Assembly: GCA_020849795.1 (NCBI GenBank)
Contig: JADZFR010000024.1
Coordinates: forward strand, 1 to 54,033
DNA: 54,033 bases
Direction of reading: 5' to 3'
From: Planctomycetota bacterium
GTDB taxonomy: Bacteria; Planctomycetota; UBA8742; UBA2392
Shown in pieces: positions 1 to 8,585 of the stretch. Position 1 is the first letter of the stretch. Each line of letters starts with the position of its first letter. The translations under genes were made by a program, and so were the position numbers. The notes under the pieces were generated by a model. The model made no database searches. It was given only the letters and a program-made list of their open reading frames with translations, and was not told where the DNA came from.

Positions 1-21
1 AACTTTGAGACGTTTGGACAT
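1..21 (-). CDS. 5' end of a leftward gene (product unknown)
   Basis: An ATG read leftwards at 21-19 has a perfect GGAGG (plus-strand CCTCC at 27-31) five bases before it. The seven visible codons read MSKRLKV. The strong ribosome binding site makes a real start likely, but seven residues do not identify a family. Everything else lies beyond the left edge. Confidence 0.4.
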
Positions 22-101
22 GGCAACCTCCGGTGTTCAGAAGAGACACCGAAAGCGTACAAGACCACGCGACACACTTTCGAAATGGCGGCAACACAAC
101 G

Positions 102-128
102 GCCCGCGACTTCCGTCGCGGGCTTTCT
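102..128 (+). terminator. Terminator-like hairpin before the dihydroorotase gene
   Basis: A nine-base-pair stem GCCCGCGAC/GTCGCGGGC (102-110 with 115-123) closes a TTCC loop and is followed by TTTCT. It lies between two divergent starts, so it would end a short rightward transcript or act as a leader attenuator. The T tract is short. Confidence 0.45.
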
Positions 129-144
129 ATGGCATAACGCCCTT

Positions 145-1452
145 ATGGCTGCACTGGTGATTCGCGGGGCACAGGTCTTTCACAACGGGCGGTTTCAGGC
201 CCTTGAGGTCCGCTGTGACGGCCCCTGGGTCTCGGCCGTGGCGCCGCAGGTCAGTACCGCCGGCGCGCGGGTGATTGACGCGGGCGGCTTGCACTGCTTT
301 CCGGGCGTGGTGGACGTGCAGGTGCACTTTCGCGACCCCGGCCTGACCCATAAAGAAGACCTCGAAACCGCAAGCCGCGCCTGCGCCAAGGGCGGCGTGA
401 CCAGCTTCCTGGAAATGCCGAACACGATTCCGCTGGCGATCAACCAGCGCGAGATCGAGCACAAGCTGGATTTGGCGGCAAAGAAGTCGCGGGTCAATTA
501 CGGCTTCTTTATCGGGGCCACCAACGACAACATCTCGCAGTTGCAGATGGCCAGGCGCGTCTGCGGCATCAAGGTGTTCATGGGCGCGAGCACCGGCGAC
601 CTGCTGGTCGATGACCCCGCTGCGCTGGAGAAGATCTTCCAGCTCACCGACAAGCGCCGCGTGATCGCGCTGCACGCTGAGGACGAAGCCTTTCTCAAGG
701 GCCGCAAAGACCAGTTTGCCGGGCGCGAAACGCTGGCCGCGTACACTGAGTGGCGCAACGACGAAGCCGCGTGGCGCGCCACCGAGACCGCGGTCAAGCT
801 CGCGAACAAGCACCAGCACCGCGCGCACATTCTGCACGTCAGCACCGCCCGCGAGTGCGCGCTGTTCAAGCGCGATGACCCCTACGTCACCGCGGAAACT
901 TCGCCGCACCACCTGCTGATGAACGTGCAGGACGACGCGCACCTGGGCACGCTGGCCAAGATGAACCCGCCGCTGAAGTACCGCGCCGATAACGCCGGCT
1001 TGTGGGCGGCTTTGCGCGACGGCCGCGTGCAGTGCATTGCCACCGACCACGCGCCGCACCTGTTGACGGAAAAGCGCAAGGGCATGTGGCAGGCGCCGGC
1101 GGGCATACCGGCGATCGAGAACTCGCTGGCGATGATTCTTGACGCGTCAAGTCGCGGCTTGTGCACGCTCGAACAGGTCGCGCGCTGGATGTGCGAGAAT
1201 CCCGCCCGCATCTACGGCATGAAGGGCCGCGGCGTGATCCAGCCGGGCGCGTTTGCCGACCTGGCGCTGGTCGACGCCAAAGCCTCGCACACCATTGCCA
1301 ACAAAGACCAGCTCACCAAATGCGCGTGGACCCCGTGGCACGGCCGCACCATCACCGGCAAACCGGTGCTGACGGTGGTCAACGGACAAGTCGTGTTCGA
1401 GAACGGCCGGGTCAACGACGACATTCGCGGCCGCGAACTTCTGTACGCTTGA
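145..1452 (+). CDS. pyrC: Dihydroorotase-like amidohydrolase
   Basis: A 435-residue protein of the amidohydrolase superfamily, closest in pattern to type I dihydroorotase, which cyclises carbamoyl-aspartate to dihydroorotate in cytosolic pyrimidine synthesis. Visible landmarks are HFRDPGLTHK (61-70), the carboxylysine region KVFMGASTGDLLVDD, LHAEDE, HILHVST, TSPHHLL and TDHAPH, which supply the usual metal ligands. Odd: the first His of the canonical HxH pair is Gln59 (QVH, with His61 kept), so the metal site may be altered or mononuclear, and the exact reaction is less certain than the fold. An in-frame ATG at 85 would read through the terminator hairpin, so the ATG at 145 is preferred; no strong ribosome binding site precedes it. 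No other pyrimidine gene is adjacent. Confidence 0.8.
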   Translation: MAALVIRGAQVFHNGRFQALEVRCDGPWVSAVAPQVSTAGARVIDAGGLHCFPGVVDVQVHFRDPGLTHKEDLETASRACAKGGVTSFLEMPNTIPLAINQREIEHKLDLAAKKSRVNYGFFIGATNDNISQLQMARRVCGIKVFMGASTGDLLVDDPAALEKIFQLTDKRRVIALHAEDEAFLKGRKDQFAGRETLAAYTEWRNDEAAWRATETAVKLANKHQHRAHILHVSTARECALFKRDDPYVTAETSPHHLLMNVQDDAHLGTLAKMNPPLKYRADNAGLWAALRDGRVQCIATDHAPHLLTEKRKGMWQAPAGIPAIENSLAMILDASSRGLCTLEQVARWMCENPARIYGMKGRGVIQPGAFADLALVDAKASHTIANKDQLTKCAWTPWHGRTITGKPVLTVVNGQVVFENGRVNDDIRGRELLYA

Positions 1453-1570
1453 TCGGGTGGGCGTACCGGCAGTACGCAATCGGCACGATCAAAGTTCCCG
1501 AATTTTTTGTAACGCGCATACCCCCCTGCCGGTAATCGGGTTGAACACCCCTGATTGCCGGAGAACGAAC

Positions 1571-2191
1571 ATGAAACGCCTGCTTGCACTGGTTGCCGTC
1601 CTGGGCCTGTTTGCGGCTTCGCCCGCCTTTGCCCAGGAGTCTGAGACAAAGACTGAAACGAAGAGCGCCCATATCAAGATCGTGCGCACCGCCGAAGGCA
1701 AGGTCGAAGTTGAGACCTCGGGCGGCGACGTGGAAGTCGAGGTCGATGCCGACCTCAAACAGCACCTCGAGGCGCTGAAAAAGCGCCTGGAAGAGCTGCG
1801 CAAAGACCTCGAGAAGGGTGAGAAGATTGACCTCGAAGCACTGATGAAGAAGGTCGAGGAGGCGCTCGAGAAGGCGATGAAGAACGCCGGCGACGAAGAC
1901 GCAACGCCGCGCGTGAAGATTCGCCGCCACAAGCACGAAGAAGGCGCCGACAAGGACGAACACGGTCAAGACATCGAAAAGCGCATCGAAGAAATGCTTG
2001 AGCGCATGCGCAAGCAGATGGAAGAGCTTGAGAACGACCCCGAGGCCGAAGTCGAAGAGTGGGAAGAAACCTCAGAAGACGGCCGCAGCCACGTGAAGAT
2101 CAAGATCGTGCGCAAGTCGAAAACCACCGAGCACGAATCACCCAAAGAGGCACCCAAAGAAGAAAAGAAAGAAACCGAGAGAAAGCAGTAG
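1571..2191 (+). CDS. Exported charged helical protein
   Basis: A 206-residue protein with a clear Sec signal peptide: MKR, a hydrophobic stretch, then cleavage after AFA-Q near residue 20. The mature part starts with a short beta-prone segment containing alternating VEVE, followed by long Lys/Glu heptad-like helices (about 60-105 and 135-160) and a KKETERKQ tail, so it is probably a periplasmic coiled coil. GGAG sits eight bases before the ATG. A strong terminator follows at 2213-2258, making it a single-gene unit. No family is recognised. The segment SHVKIKIVRKS near the end echoes SAHIKIVRT near the start, suggesting two similar beta strands flanking the helical core. Confidence 0.75.
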   Translation: MKRLLALVAVLGLFAASPAFAQESETKTETKSAHIKIVRTAEGKVEVETSGGDVEVEVDADLKQHLEALKKRLEELRKDLEKGEKIDLEALMKKVEEALEKAMKNAGDEDATPRVKIRRHKHEEGADKDEHGQDIEKRIEEMLERMRKQMEELENDPEAEVEEWEETSEDGRSHVKIKIVRKSKTTEHESPKEAPKEEKKETERKQ

Positions 2192-2212
2192 CCCCAACCC
2201 ACCATGGGGCCA

Positions 2213-2258
2213 GAACCCGCACAGGTCTTTCAGTGCACCTGTGCGGGTTCGACTTTTT
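2213..2258 (+). terminator. Rho-independent terminator
   Basis: A 14-bp perfect stem (2213-2226 with 2237-2250, GAACCCGCACAGGT and its complement) with a ten-base loop, then GAC and five T. It ends the transcript of the exported helical protein. Confidence 0.85.
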
Positions 2259-2329
2259 CCGCTTGCACCCTCGCCTATGCCCTATGCGCCCCGCGTTGCT
2301 ATATTCCCGCGCGACAGCCGGGAGAATTC

Positions 2330-3433
2330 ATGGGTGTACCGTTTCTTGACCTCAAGGCCCAGTTCGCCACTATCCGCGACGACGTGCTCAAGGCCGTCAC
2401 TCGCGTGTTCGACGACCAGGCGTTCGTGCTGGGCAAATACGTCGAAGCCTTTGAAAAAGCCGCCGCCGAATACCTGGGCGTGAAGCACGCCATCGGCGTC
2501 AGCAACGGCAGCGACGCGCTGCTGCTGTCACTGATGGCTGCGGGCGTAAAGGCGGGCGACGAAGTGATCGTGCCGGCGTTTACGTTCTTCGCCACGGCCG
2601 GCGCCGTGGCACGGCTGAACGCGGTGCCGGTGTTCTGCGACGTGCAGGCCGACAGCTTCAACATTGACCTGAAGTCCGCAGCCGCCAAGGTCACGCGCCG
2701 GACCAGGGCCATCATTCCCGTTGACCTGTACGGCCAATGCGCCGACATGGAAGGCGTGCTTGACCTGGCCCGCGAGCACAACCTGGCCGTGATCGAAGAT
2801 TCGGCGCAGGCGTTTGGCGCCACACGCAACGGAAAGCAGGCGGGCACCTTTGCGCACTATGGCTGCTACTCGTTCTATCCCACCAAGAACCTTGGCGGCG
2901 CCGGCGACGGCGGCATGGTCACCAGCAATGACGACGTGCTGGCCGAGCGTATCAGGCTGCTGCGCAACCACGGCGAAAAACCGCGCTACTACAACCGCGA
3001 AGTCGGAATCTGCGGGCGGCTGGATGCGTTACAGGCGGTGGTGCTGCACGTGAAGCTCGAACACTTGAACGCCTGGAACAAGCGCCGGGCCGAAGTGGCT
3101 GCGCACTACAATGCGCGATTCAAGGGGCACAAGCAGATCAAGACGCCCCCGGTCAGCAAGGGCAACACACACATCTACCACCAGTACACGATCCGCATTC
3201 CAGAGCGTGACCGCGTGCAGGGCGAACTTGGCGCCAAGGGCATCGGGTGTGGCGTGTATTACCCGGTGTCGTTGCACCTGCAGGATTGCTTCAAGCAGCA
3301 GGGTGGAAAACCGGGTGACTTGCCGGTGTGCGAGAAACTCTGCAATGAGGTGCTTAGCCTGCCCGTGTTCGACCAGATGACGAACGCACAAATCGACGAA
3401 GCCGCCGACGCCGTGATTGCGGCCCTGGAATAG
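2330..3433 (+). CDS. DegT/DnrJ/EryC1/StrS-family sugar aminotransferase
   Basis: A 367-residue PLP-dependent aminotransferase that would transaminate a keto-sugar nucleotide to an amino sugar for surface glycan or O-antigen synthesis, in the cytosol. Visible are the N-terminal FLDLKAQF, GVSNGSDAL, the PAFTFFATAG strand, EDSAQAFGA, the PLP-binding lysine in YPTKNLGGAGDGG, the RNHGE turn and the C-terminal VYYPVSLHLQ/LPVFDQM region. Length is normal for the family. The start is the ATG before GVPFLDL, preceded by GGGAGAA; longer in-frame starts would run through the terminator at 2213-2258. The exact sugar cannot be told from sequence. WecE-, WbpE- and QdtB-type enzymes share these motifs. Confidence 0.88.
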   Translation: MGVPFLDLKAQFATIRDDVLKAVTRVFDDQAFVLGKYVEAFEKAAAEYLGVKHAIGVSNGSDALLLSLMAAGVKAGDEVIVPAFTFFATAGAVARLNAVPVFCDVQADSFNIDLKSAAAKVTRRTRAIIPVDLYGQCADMEGVLDLAREHNLAVIEDSAQAFGATRNGKQAGTFAHYGCYSFYPTKNLGGAGDGGMVTSNDDVLAERIRLLRNHGEKPRYYNREVGICGRLDALQAVVLHVKLEHLNAWNKRRAEVAAHYNARFKGHKQIKTPPVSKGNTHIYHQYTIRIPERDRVQGELGAKGIGCGVYYPVSLHLQDCFKQQGGKPGDLPVCEKLCNEVLSLPVFDQMTNAQIDEAADAVIAALE

Positions 3434-3579
3434 GTGCGCGCCGCAGGGCCAAGCCGGGAAATCCGTTTGCCGCTTCGCATTACATGGTGTAAGGTTCTGG
3501 GTTGGCCTGCGGGCGGATTTGTTGCGTTGGACTGCTACACTGCTGCGTCAAAAAGCAGCGCCCGGGGACTGCGGGATCC

Positions 3580-6500
3580 ATGATGAGTGAAGAGACGCCG
3601 AAGCCGCAAGAAGACGAATCGCCGGAAAATGCAGGGCCCACCCGGCGCCTCGAGAAAGCGGTGGATGATATCGCCACCGGCAGCATTGAGGGCACGCTCG
3701 TTGACATCGTGGCCCATACCGGCGAACACCCCGCCCCGGCGCCCGAACCCGAACACGAGCCTGACCCCAGCGTGTCAGAAGCGCTGCAGGCCGCCAAGCG
3801 CACGAACAAGCCCACACCCGGCATGGCGCCTGCCGCCACGATGTATGAGCCCACACGCCCCGGCAACGTGAAGTCCGGCAGCACGCAGGCCACGCAGTTC
3901 GGCCCCACCGACGGCGGCGCGCAACCGGCCGGCAACACGCCCCGCTTAACACCCAGCCAGACCCCGGCCAGCATGCACGGCGGCCCGGTCGCGCCCTTCG
4001 GCGGCAAGATCATGGTCGGCACGCGCATCGGCCAGATTGAAATCACCGGCGTGCTGGGCAAGGGCGGCATGGGCGAAGTGTTCAAGGGCTATCACCACGC
4101 CCTGGACATCAATTGCGCCATCAAGGTTCTGCCCGACGAACTTTCGCGCAACGAGCTTGTTCGCCAGCGCTTTCTGCGCGAGGCGCGGCTGTGCGTGAAG
4201 CTGGACCACCCGCACATCGTGCGCGTGTACAACGTCGATGAGTACGCCGGCAATTTGTACCTGGTCATGGAAATGATCGAGGGCACCGACGCCGCCCATA
4301 TGCTCAAGAACGGCGGGCGCTTCCGGTACCGCCGCGCCCTCGAAATCGGCACCGGTTGCGCCGAGGCGCTGGCCTATGCCAGCACCCAGGGCCTGGTGCA
4401 CCGCGACGTCAAGCCGCACAACATTCTGCTGGGCAAGGACGACGGCAAGATCAAGCTGTCTGACTTCGGCCTGGCGCGCGCCGCCGCCGGCAGCAGCCAC
4501 TTGACCATGTCCGGCCAGATCATGGGCACGCCGCATTACATGAGCCCGGAACAGGCCGAGGCCAAAGAAGTCACCGACAAAAGCGACGTGTACAGCCTGG
4601 GCGTAACGCTGTACCACATGCTGACCGGCGAGACGCCGTTTGTCGGCGACACGCCGATCAGTGTGGCCGTGCAGCACATCGCCAAGGAAATCCTGTACCC
4701 CGAGGCGCGCTTTGCCGCCTTCCCCAAAGAACTTGTCGCAGTGCTCAAACGCATGACGGCCAAAGACCCGGCCAAGCGTTGCAGCGCCAAGCAGGCCGCG
4801 GTGTGGCTCAAGAAACTGGTCACGATGTCGACCGACGACGACATCCACCTCGCCGCGGACGCTGGCCGCACGCTGGCGCCCGTCGTGCGCGAAAGCGCGG
4901 CGTTTGAAGCCGCCGCCAAAGAACGTGAAAACCGCGACGAGCGCGCCCGTGAAATGGCCCGCACGCTGCTTGCCACCATGCGCGAGGCCAGGCAACCGTC
5001 CGGCCAGGTCGCCGCGCTGCCGGCCGCGCAGGCCGCTGCGGCAACCACCCCGGCACCGGCGCAGAAGAGCGGCAAGGGCGGCTTGATCGCCGTCGGGTTG
5101 CTGTTGCTGCTGGTCGGCGGCACAGCCGCCTGGTACTTCGGTTTGGGCGGCAAAGACTTTGTTGCCAAACAGGGCTGGATCGCCGGCGATGGCGGCCAGA
5201 CCATGGGCGATACGGGCGGCAAGGCCGACAGCGGCCCCAAGGCTGACAGCGGCGGCGGGACGAGCGGGGGCACGACGGGCGGCACCACCGGTGGGACGAC
5301 GGGCGGCACCACCGGGGGCACCACGGGCGGCACTACGGGCGGCACCACGGGCGACACGACGGGCGGCACCACCGGGGGCACGACAGGCGGCACCACCGGC
5401 GACACGACCGGCGGCAGCGCCACGACGGGCGGCACCACGACGACGGGCGGCACGACGACCGATGGCGGCCCGACGCCCGAAGAAGACCACCCGATGATCA
5501 AGACGCGGCTGGATGCCTTAAGTCAGGCGCTGGCCAATGCCACCAGTCTTGATGACCTGCTCGCCGCCAAAGAGAAGCTGTTGCTCGCGGAGTCTGAAGT
5601 CGAGCGCCTTGGCAGCACGCGCCAGAAAGAGGAATTCCGGCAGCTCAAGATCACCTTTGACCGCAGCTACGCGCTGCTGTCTTCGCGGGACCTGTTCGGC
5701 AAGATCGCGGCTGCGGTACGCACCTACGGCGAGAAGAAAGCCAAAGACATTGCCGGCGCCATCGCCGCGCTGAATGAGGCGCTGGTCGCGGGCGAAGCGC
5801 TGGCCAAGCTGACGTTCGACGACGACATGCGCAACATGATCAAGGAAGACCTTGAGTTGCACGTCAACATGTTGCAGGACGCGTACAAAGAGTTTGTGGC
5901 TGCCCGCAAGAAAGCAATTGAGGCCCTGGTGGCTGAAGAGCTGTACGACGACGCGGTGAAGGAGCTGCTGGTGCTTGAATCGCTGCGCATGCCGGCGGCG
6001 GACCTTGCGGCAGTCAAACAGCAGCGCCTCGAGATTCACTGCAAAGACCGCCACATCCGCGCCCGAGTCGAGATTCGTGACCGGGCGTTCGACAACGCCA
6101 TCAAGACGATCGACGACCTGGAAAAGTACGGCGTGCCCGACAGCATGAAGAAAGAGCACGACGCCGTGGTTGCGGCGCTGGCCGCCGGCATCAATGCCGC
6201 CTTTGAGGAATACATGGCCAACGCCGCCAAGGCCGCCGCCAAGAACGACTTCGTCGACGCCAAGTCGGCCTTTGACCGCGCATTCAGTCTTCCGCGCCGC
6301 AGCACCGAGCAGACGCTGCGCCTGTCCACGGCCCGCTACAACGTGAACGTGCAGGAGTCGCTGCATCTTGCCGACTCGACGCTGGGCGCCGGCGAGTTTA
6401 CGGCGGCCAAGGCGCATCTTGCCAACGCCGACAAGCTGTTGCAGGACGCCGGCGAGATCAAGGTCGAGAAGAGCCTGCAGGATACGTACACCGCGCTGCA

Positions 6501-8481
6501 GCGGAAATTCATCACCGACCTTGAAACGCGCTTCAGCGAGCTGCTGGACGCCGCGGACGTTGCCATCAAGGCCAAGGACTTTGACAGCGCCGGCAAAGAC
6601 CTGGCCGCCGCCGACAACCTGCCGCTGGATGACGCCCAGCGGAAGCGCCTGGATGAATTCGTGGCGGCAAGCGAAAGCGCGCTGTCCGATTATGTCCGCG
6701 GGCTGATTGCGCAGATTGAAAAGGCCCTGAACGAGGGCAACTTTGACGCAGCACAAGCCGCGCTGGAACAGACCAAGTCGCTGCGGGTGCCGCCGGACAT
6801 GGACGAGAAGTTGAAGACACTGCGCGAAAGAGTGGACAAAGAGGCGATCAAGCGCCACTCGGAGCTGCTGGAAATCGCCAAGAAGTCGATCCAGGACAAG
6901 CGCTACAAGGATGCACAGGAAGCGCTGCAAAAGGCCAAGGCGATCCCGGTAGAAGACGCGGACAAGAAACGCCGCGAAGACCTGGAGAAGGTCTGGAACG
7001 ACGTGCTGGCCGCCGACGTCAACTCGCGGCTGAAGGCTGCCATGGACCTGCTGAACGCCGACGACTTTGACGGCTCACGTAAAGAGCTTGATGACGCAAC
7101 GGCAATCGCCCTGACCGAAGAATTGGGCATCATCGTCGGCAACAAGCGCAAGACATGGGAAGAGCGCCTTGAGGCCAAGTTCTCCGAGCTGCTCAACAGC
7201 GCTATCGACTACAGCAACCGCAACCTGTTCAAGTCTGCCGACGCCGCGCTTGAGGAAGCGGCCAAGCTGACTTACAAGGACCAGGCCCGACTGCTGCGCC
7301 TGAGCCAGGCGACCGACGCGCGCGACAGCGCGCGTGACGCGTACATCGAAAAACTGTTCAAAGACCTCGACAAGGCAATCGCCGACGGCAACGAGGCCCA
7401 AGGCAACGCGATCATCGAGAAGATCGAGTCCATGAGCCAGCACCTGGGGCCAAGCCGCCAGAAGCGCCTCAGCAATGCACGCACATCCCTGAGCGGCGAA
7501 AGCCCCGAGGCCAGGTACGCGCGGTTGCCCGCGCACCTGAAAAAGTGGGCAAGCAATGACTACACCAAGGTCGAGCAGAGCATCGGCGTGAACGAGCCGG
7601 TCTCGGCTGTGTTCGCCACTGCCGACGGAAAATGGGCGGCCGTCGGCACGAGCAGCGGCAAGGTGTACTTCTACAACCTGAAGCGGGGCAACAGCCTGGG
7701 CAACAGCAAAGGCGGCAACCGGCCGATCACAGCCGTTGCGGTCAGCCCGGACGGCAGCAACGCGGTCAGCGGCAACGACGACGGCGAACTGGTGGTGTAC
7801 GACCTGAGCAAGGGCTCGCCCTCGGCGCTGGTGCTGGGGTCCGTCAGCAAGGCCGTGAATTCGCTGGCATACTCCACGGATGGCAAGGTGCTGTTTGCGC
7901 TGGGCCGGGACGGGAATGTGACGCGCTTCAACCCGTTGACCCGCGCACAGGTCAGCAACTTCAAGTCCGGCGTCGATTCGCCGCAGACGCTTGTCGTGTC
8001 CCAGGACGGTCGCTGGCTTGCCATTGGCGGCGAAGATGGGGTAGTCGCGCTGTTTGACGCATCCAAGCTTACTCTGCACAAGACGTTGCAGGGGCCGGGC
8101 GGCGACACCGTGCAACGCGTGATGTTCAGCGCCGACTCGAAGTACCTGATATCCGGCTCAATTGATAACAGTGTGGGCATGTGGGAGATCGCCAAACTCG
8201 GCGAAAAGTCCACGGTTCAATACAAGGGATTGTCCGAGTGGATTCGCGGTGTCGGGTTCACAGCCGATGGCCGCTGCGCCGTTGCCTTTGACAACGAAGC
8301 GGGCATCAAGATCTGGGACAGGCAAAACGGAACCGAAAAGCGCTTCGTGAAGTTCGACCAGTTCAAGGACACGAAAGAAGACTTCGACGTCAGCACCGGC
8401 TGGATCGGCCCTGACGGTACCGGCCTGGTGGCGACCAAGCAGGGACGCATCATCCACTTCACATTCGGCTCTGGCCGCTGA
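3580..8481 (+). CDS. Membrane Ser/Thr protein kinase with Thr-Gly linker, helical repeats and WD40 domain
   Basis: A 1,633-residue protein. Residues 1-150 are Pro/acidic-rich. Residues 151-420 form a Hanks-type kinase with G-loop GKGGMGEV (160-167), Lys182, HRDVKPHN (catalytic Asp276), DFG (Asp295) and SPEQ. All catalytic residues are present, so it should be active. One membrane helix (about 501-520) is followed by a Thr-Gly-Gly linker (about 563-627), roughly 650 residues of repeated alpha-helical pairs with KxxDF/YxxA patterns, and a C-terminal WD40-like propeller (about 1340-1633). The kinase would be cytoplasmic, with the helical and propeller parts outside the cytoplasmic membrane. The two adjacent ATGs at 3580 and 3583 follow a G-rich stretch. 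It is a single-gene unit with a terminator at 8497-8540. Such giant receptor-like kinases are typical of Planctomycetota and Myxococcota. The ligand and targets are unknown. Confidence 0.9.
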   Translation: MMSEETPKPQEDESPENAGPTRRLEKAVDDIATGSIEGTLVDIVAHTGEHPAPAPEPEHEPDPSVSEALQAAKRTNKPTPGMAPAATMYEPTRPGNVKSGSTQATQFGPTDGGAQPAGNTPRLTPSQTPASMHGGPVAPFGGKIMVGTRIGQIEITGVLGKGGMGEVFKGYHHALDINCAIKVLPDELSRNELVRQRFLREARLCVKLDHPHIVRVYNVDEYAGNLYLVMEMIEGTDAAHMLKNGGRFRYRRALEIGTGCAEALAYASTQGLVHRDVKPHNILLGKDDGKIKLSDFGLARAAAGSSHLTMSGQIMGTPHYMSPEQAEAKEVTDKSDVYSLGVTLYHMLTGETPFVGDTPISVAVQHIAKEILYPEARFAAFPKELVAVLKRMTAKDPAKRCSAKQAAVWLKKLVTMSTDDDIHLAADAGRTLAPVVRESAAFEAAAKERENRDERAREMARTLLATMREARQPSGQVAALPAAQAAAATTPAPAQKSGKGGLIAVGLLLLLVGGTAAWYFGLGGKDFVAKQGWIAGDGGQTMGDTGGKADSGPKADSGGGTSGGTTGGTTGGTTGGTTGGTTGGTTGGTTGDTTGGTTGGTTGGTTGDTTGGSATTGGTTTTGGTTTDGGPTPEEDHPMIKTRLDALSQALANATSLDDLLAAKEKLLLAESEVERLGSTRQKEEFRQLKITFDRSYALLSSRDLFGKIAAAVRTYGEKKAKDIAGAIAALNEALVAGEALAKLTFDDDMRNMIKEDLELHVNMLQDAYKEFVAARKKAIEALVAEELYDDAVKELLVLESLRMPAADLAAVKQQRLEIHCKDRHIRARVEIRDRAFDNAIKTIDDLEKYGVPDSMKKEHDAVVAALAAGINAAFEEYMANAAKAAAKNDFVDAKSAFDRAFSLPRRSTEQTLRLSTARYNVNVQESLHLADSTLGAGEFTAAKAHLANADKLLQDAGEIKVEKSLQDTYTALQRKFITDLETRFSELLDAADVAIKAKDFDSAGKDLAAADNLPLDDAQRKRLDEFVAASESALSDYVRGLIAQIEKALNEGNFDAAQAALEQTKSLRVPPDMDEKLKTLRERVDKEAIKRHSELLEIAKKSIQDKRYKDAQEALQKAKAIPVEDADKKRREDLEKVWNDVLAADVNSRLKAAMDLLNADDFDGSRKELDDATAIALTEELGIIVGNKRKTWEERLEAKFSELLNSAIDYSNRNLFKSADAALEEAAKLTYKDQARLLRLSQATDARDSARDAYIEKLFKDLDKAIADGNEAQGNAIIEKIESMSQHLGPSRQKRLSNARTSLSGESPEARYARLPAHLKKWASNDYTKVEQSIGVNEPVSAVFATADGKWAAVGTSSGKVYFYNLKRGNSLGNSKGGNRPITAVAVSPDGSNAVSGNDDGELVVYDLSKGSPSALVLGSVSKAVNSLAYSTDGKVLFALGRDGNVTRFNPLTRAQVSNFKSGVDSPQTLVVSQDGRWLAIGGEDGVVALFDASKLTLHKTLQGPGGDTVQRVMFSADSKYLISGSIDNSVGMWEIAKLGEKSTVQYKGLSEWIRGVGFTADGRCAVAFDNEAGIKIWDRQNGTEKRFVKFDQFKDTKEDFDVSTGWIGPDGTGLVATKQGRIIHFTFGSGR
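5266..5460 (+). repeat. GGT/ACC-rich tandem repeat encoding a Thr-Gly linker
   Basis: About 16 imperfect 12-base units (GGCACCACCGGG-like) encode TTGG repeats inside the kinase gene, directly after the membrane helix, with occasional Asp for Gly. It looks like a flexible extracytoplasmic spacer, and its unit number could vary by slippage without changing frame. Confidence 0.85.
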
Positions 8482-8496
8482 GCAGCAACTCAACCA

Positions 8497-8540
8497 GGCT
8501 GAAGGGTCGCGATCAACAGTCGCGACTCTTCAGCCTTGAT
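8497..8540 (+). terminator. Rho-independent terminator after the kinase gene
   Basis: The arms GGCTGAAGGGTCGCGA (8497-8512) and TCGCGACTCTTCAGCC (8520-8535) pair over 15 of 16 positions, with one internal mismatch. A T-rich tail TTGATCTT follows. Confidence 0.75.
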
Positions 8541-8585
8541 CTTGCTATGTTGGCGCAACACCCGGCAGACGCGAAAGGGACAGCC

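Noticed and set aside
127..1059. Long leftward frame opposite the dihydroorotase gene
   Set aside because: A high-G+C mirror frame: no ribosome binding site, no family motif, and fully antisense to a protein with clear motifs.
5266..5460. Regular repeats considered as a CRISPR or satellite array
   Set aside because: The repeats are contiguous 12-base coding units in frame with the kinase, without spacers.
3946..5490. 514-codon leftward frame opposite the kinase gene
   Set aside because: Low-complexity Arg/Ala/Gly output caused by codon bias and the GGT/ACC repeat on the other strand.
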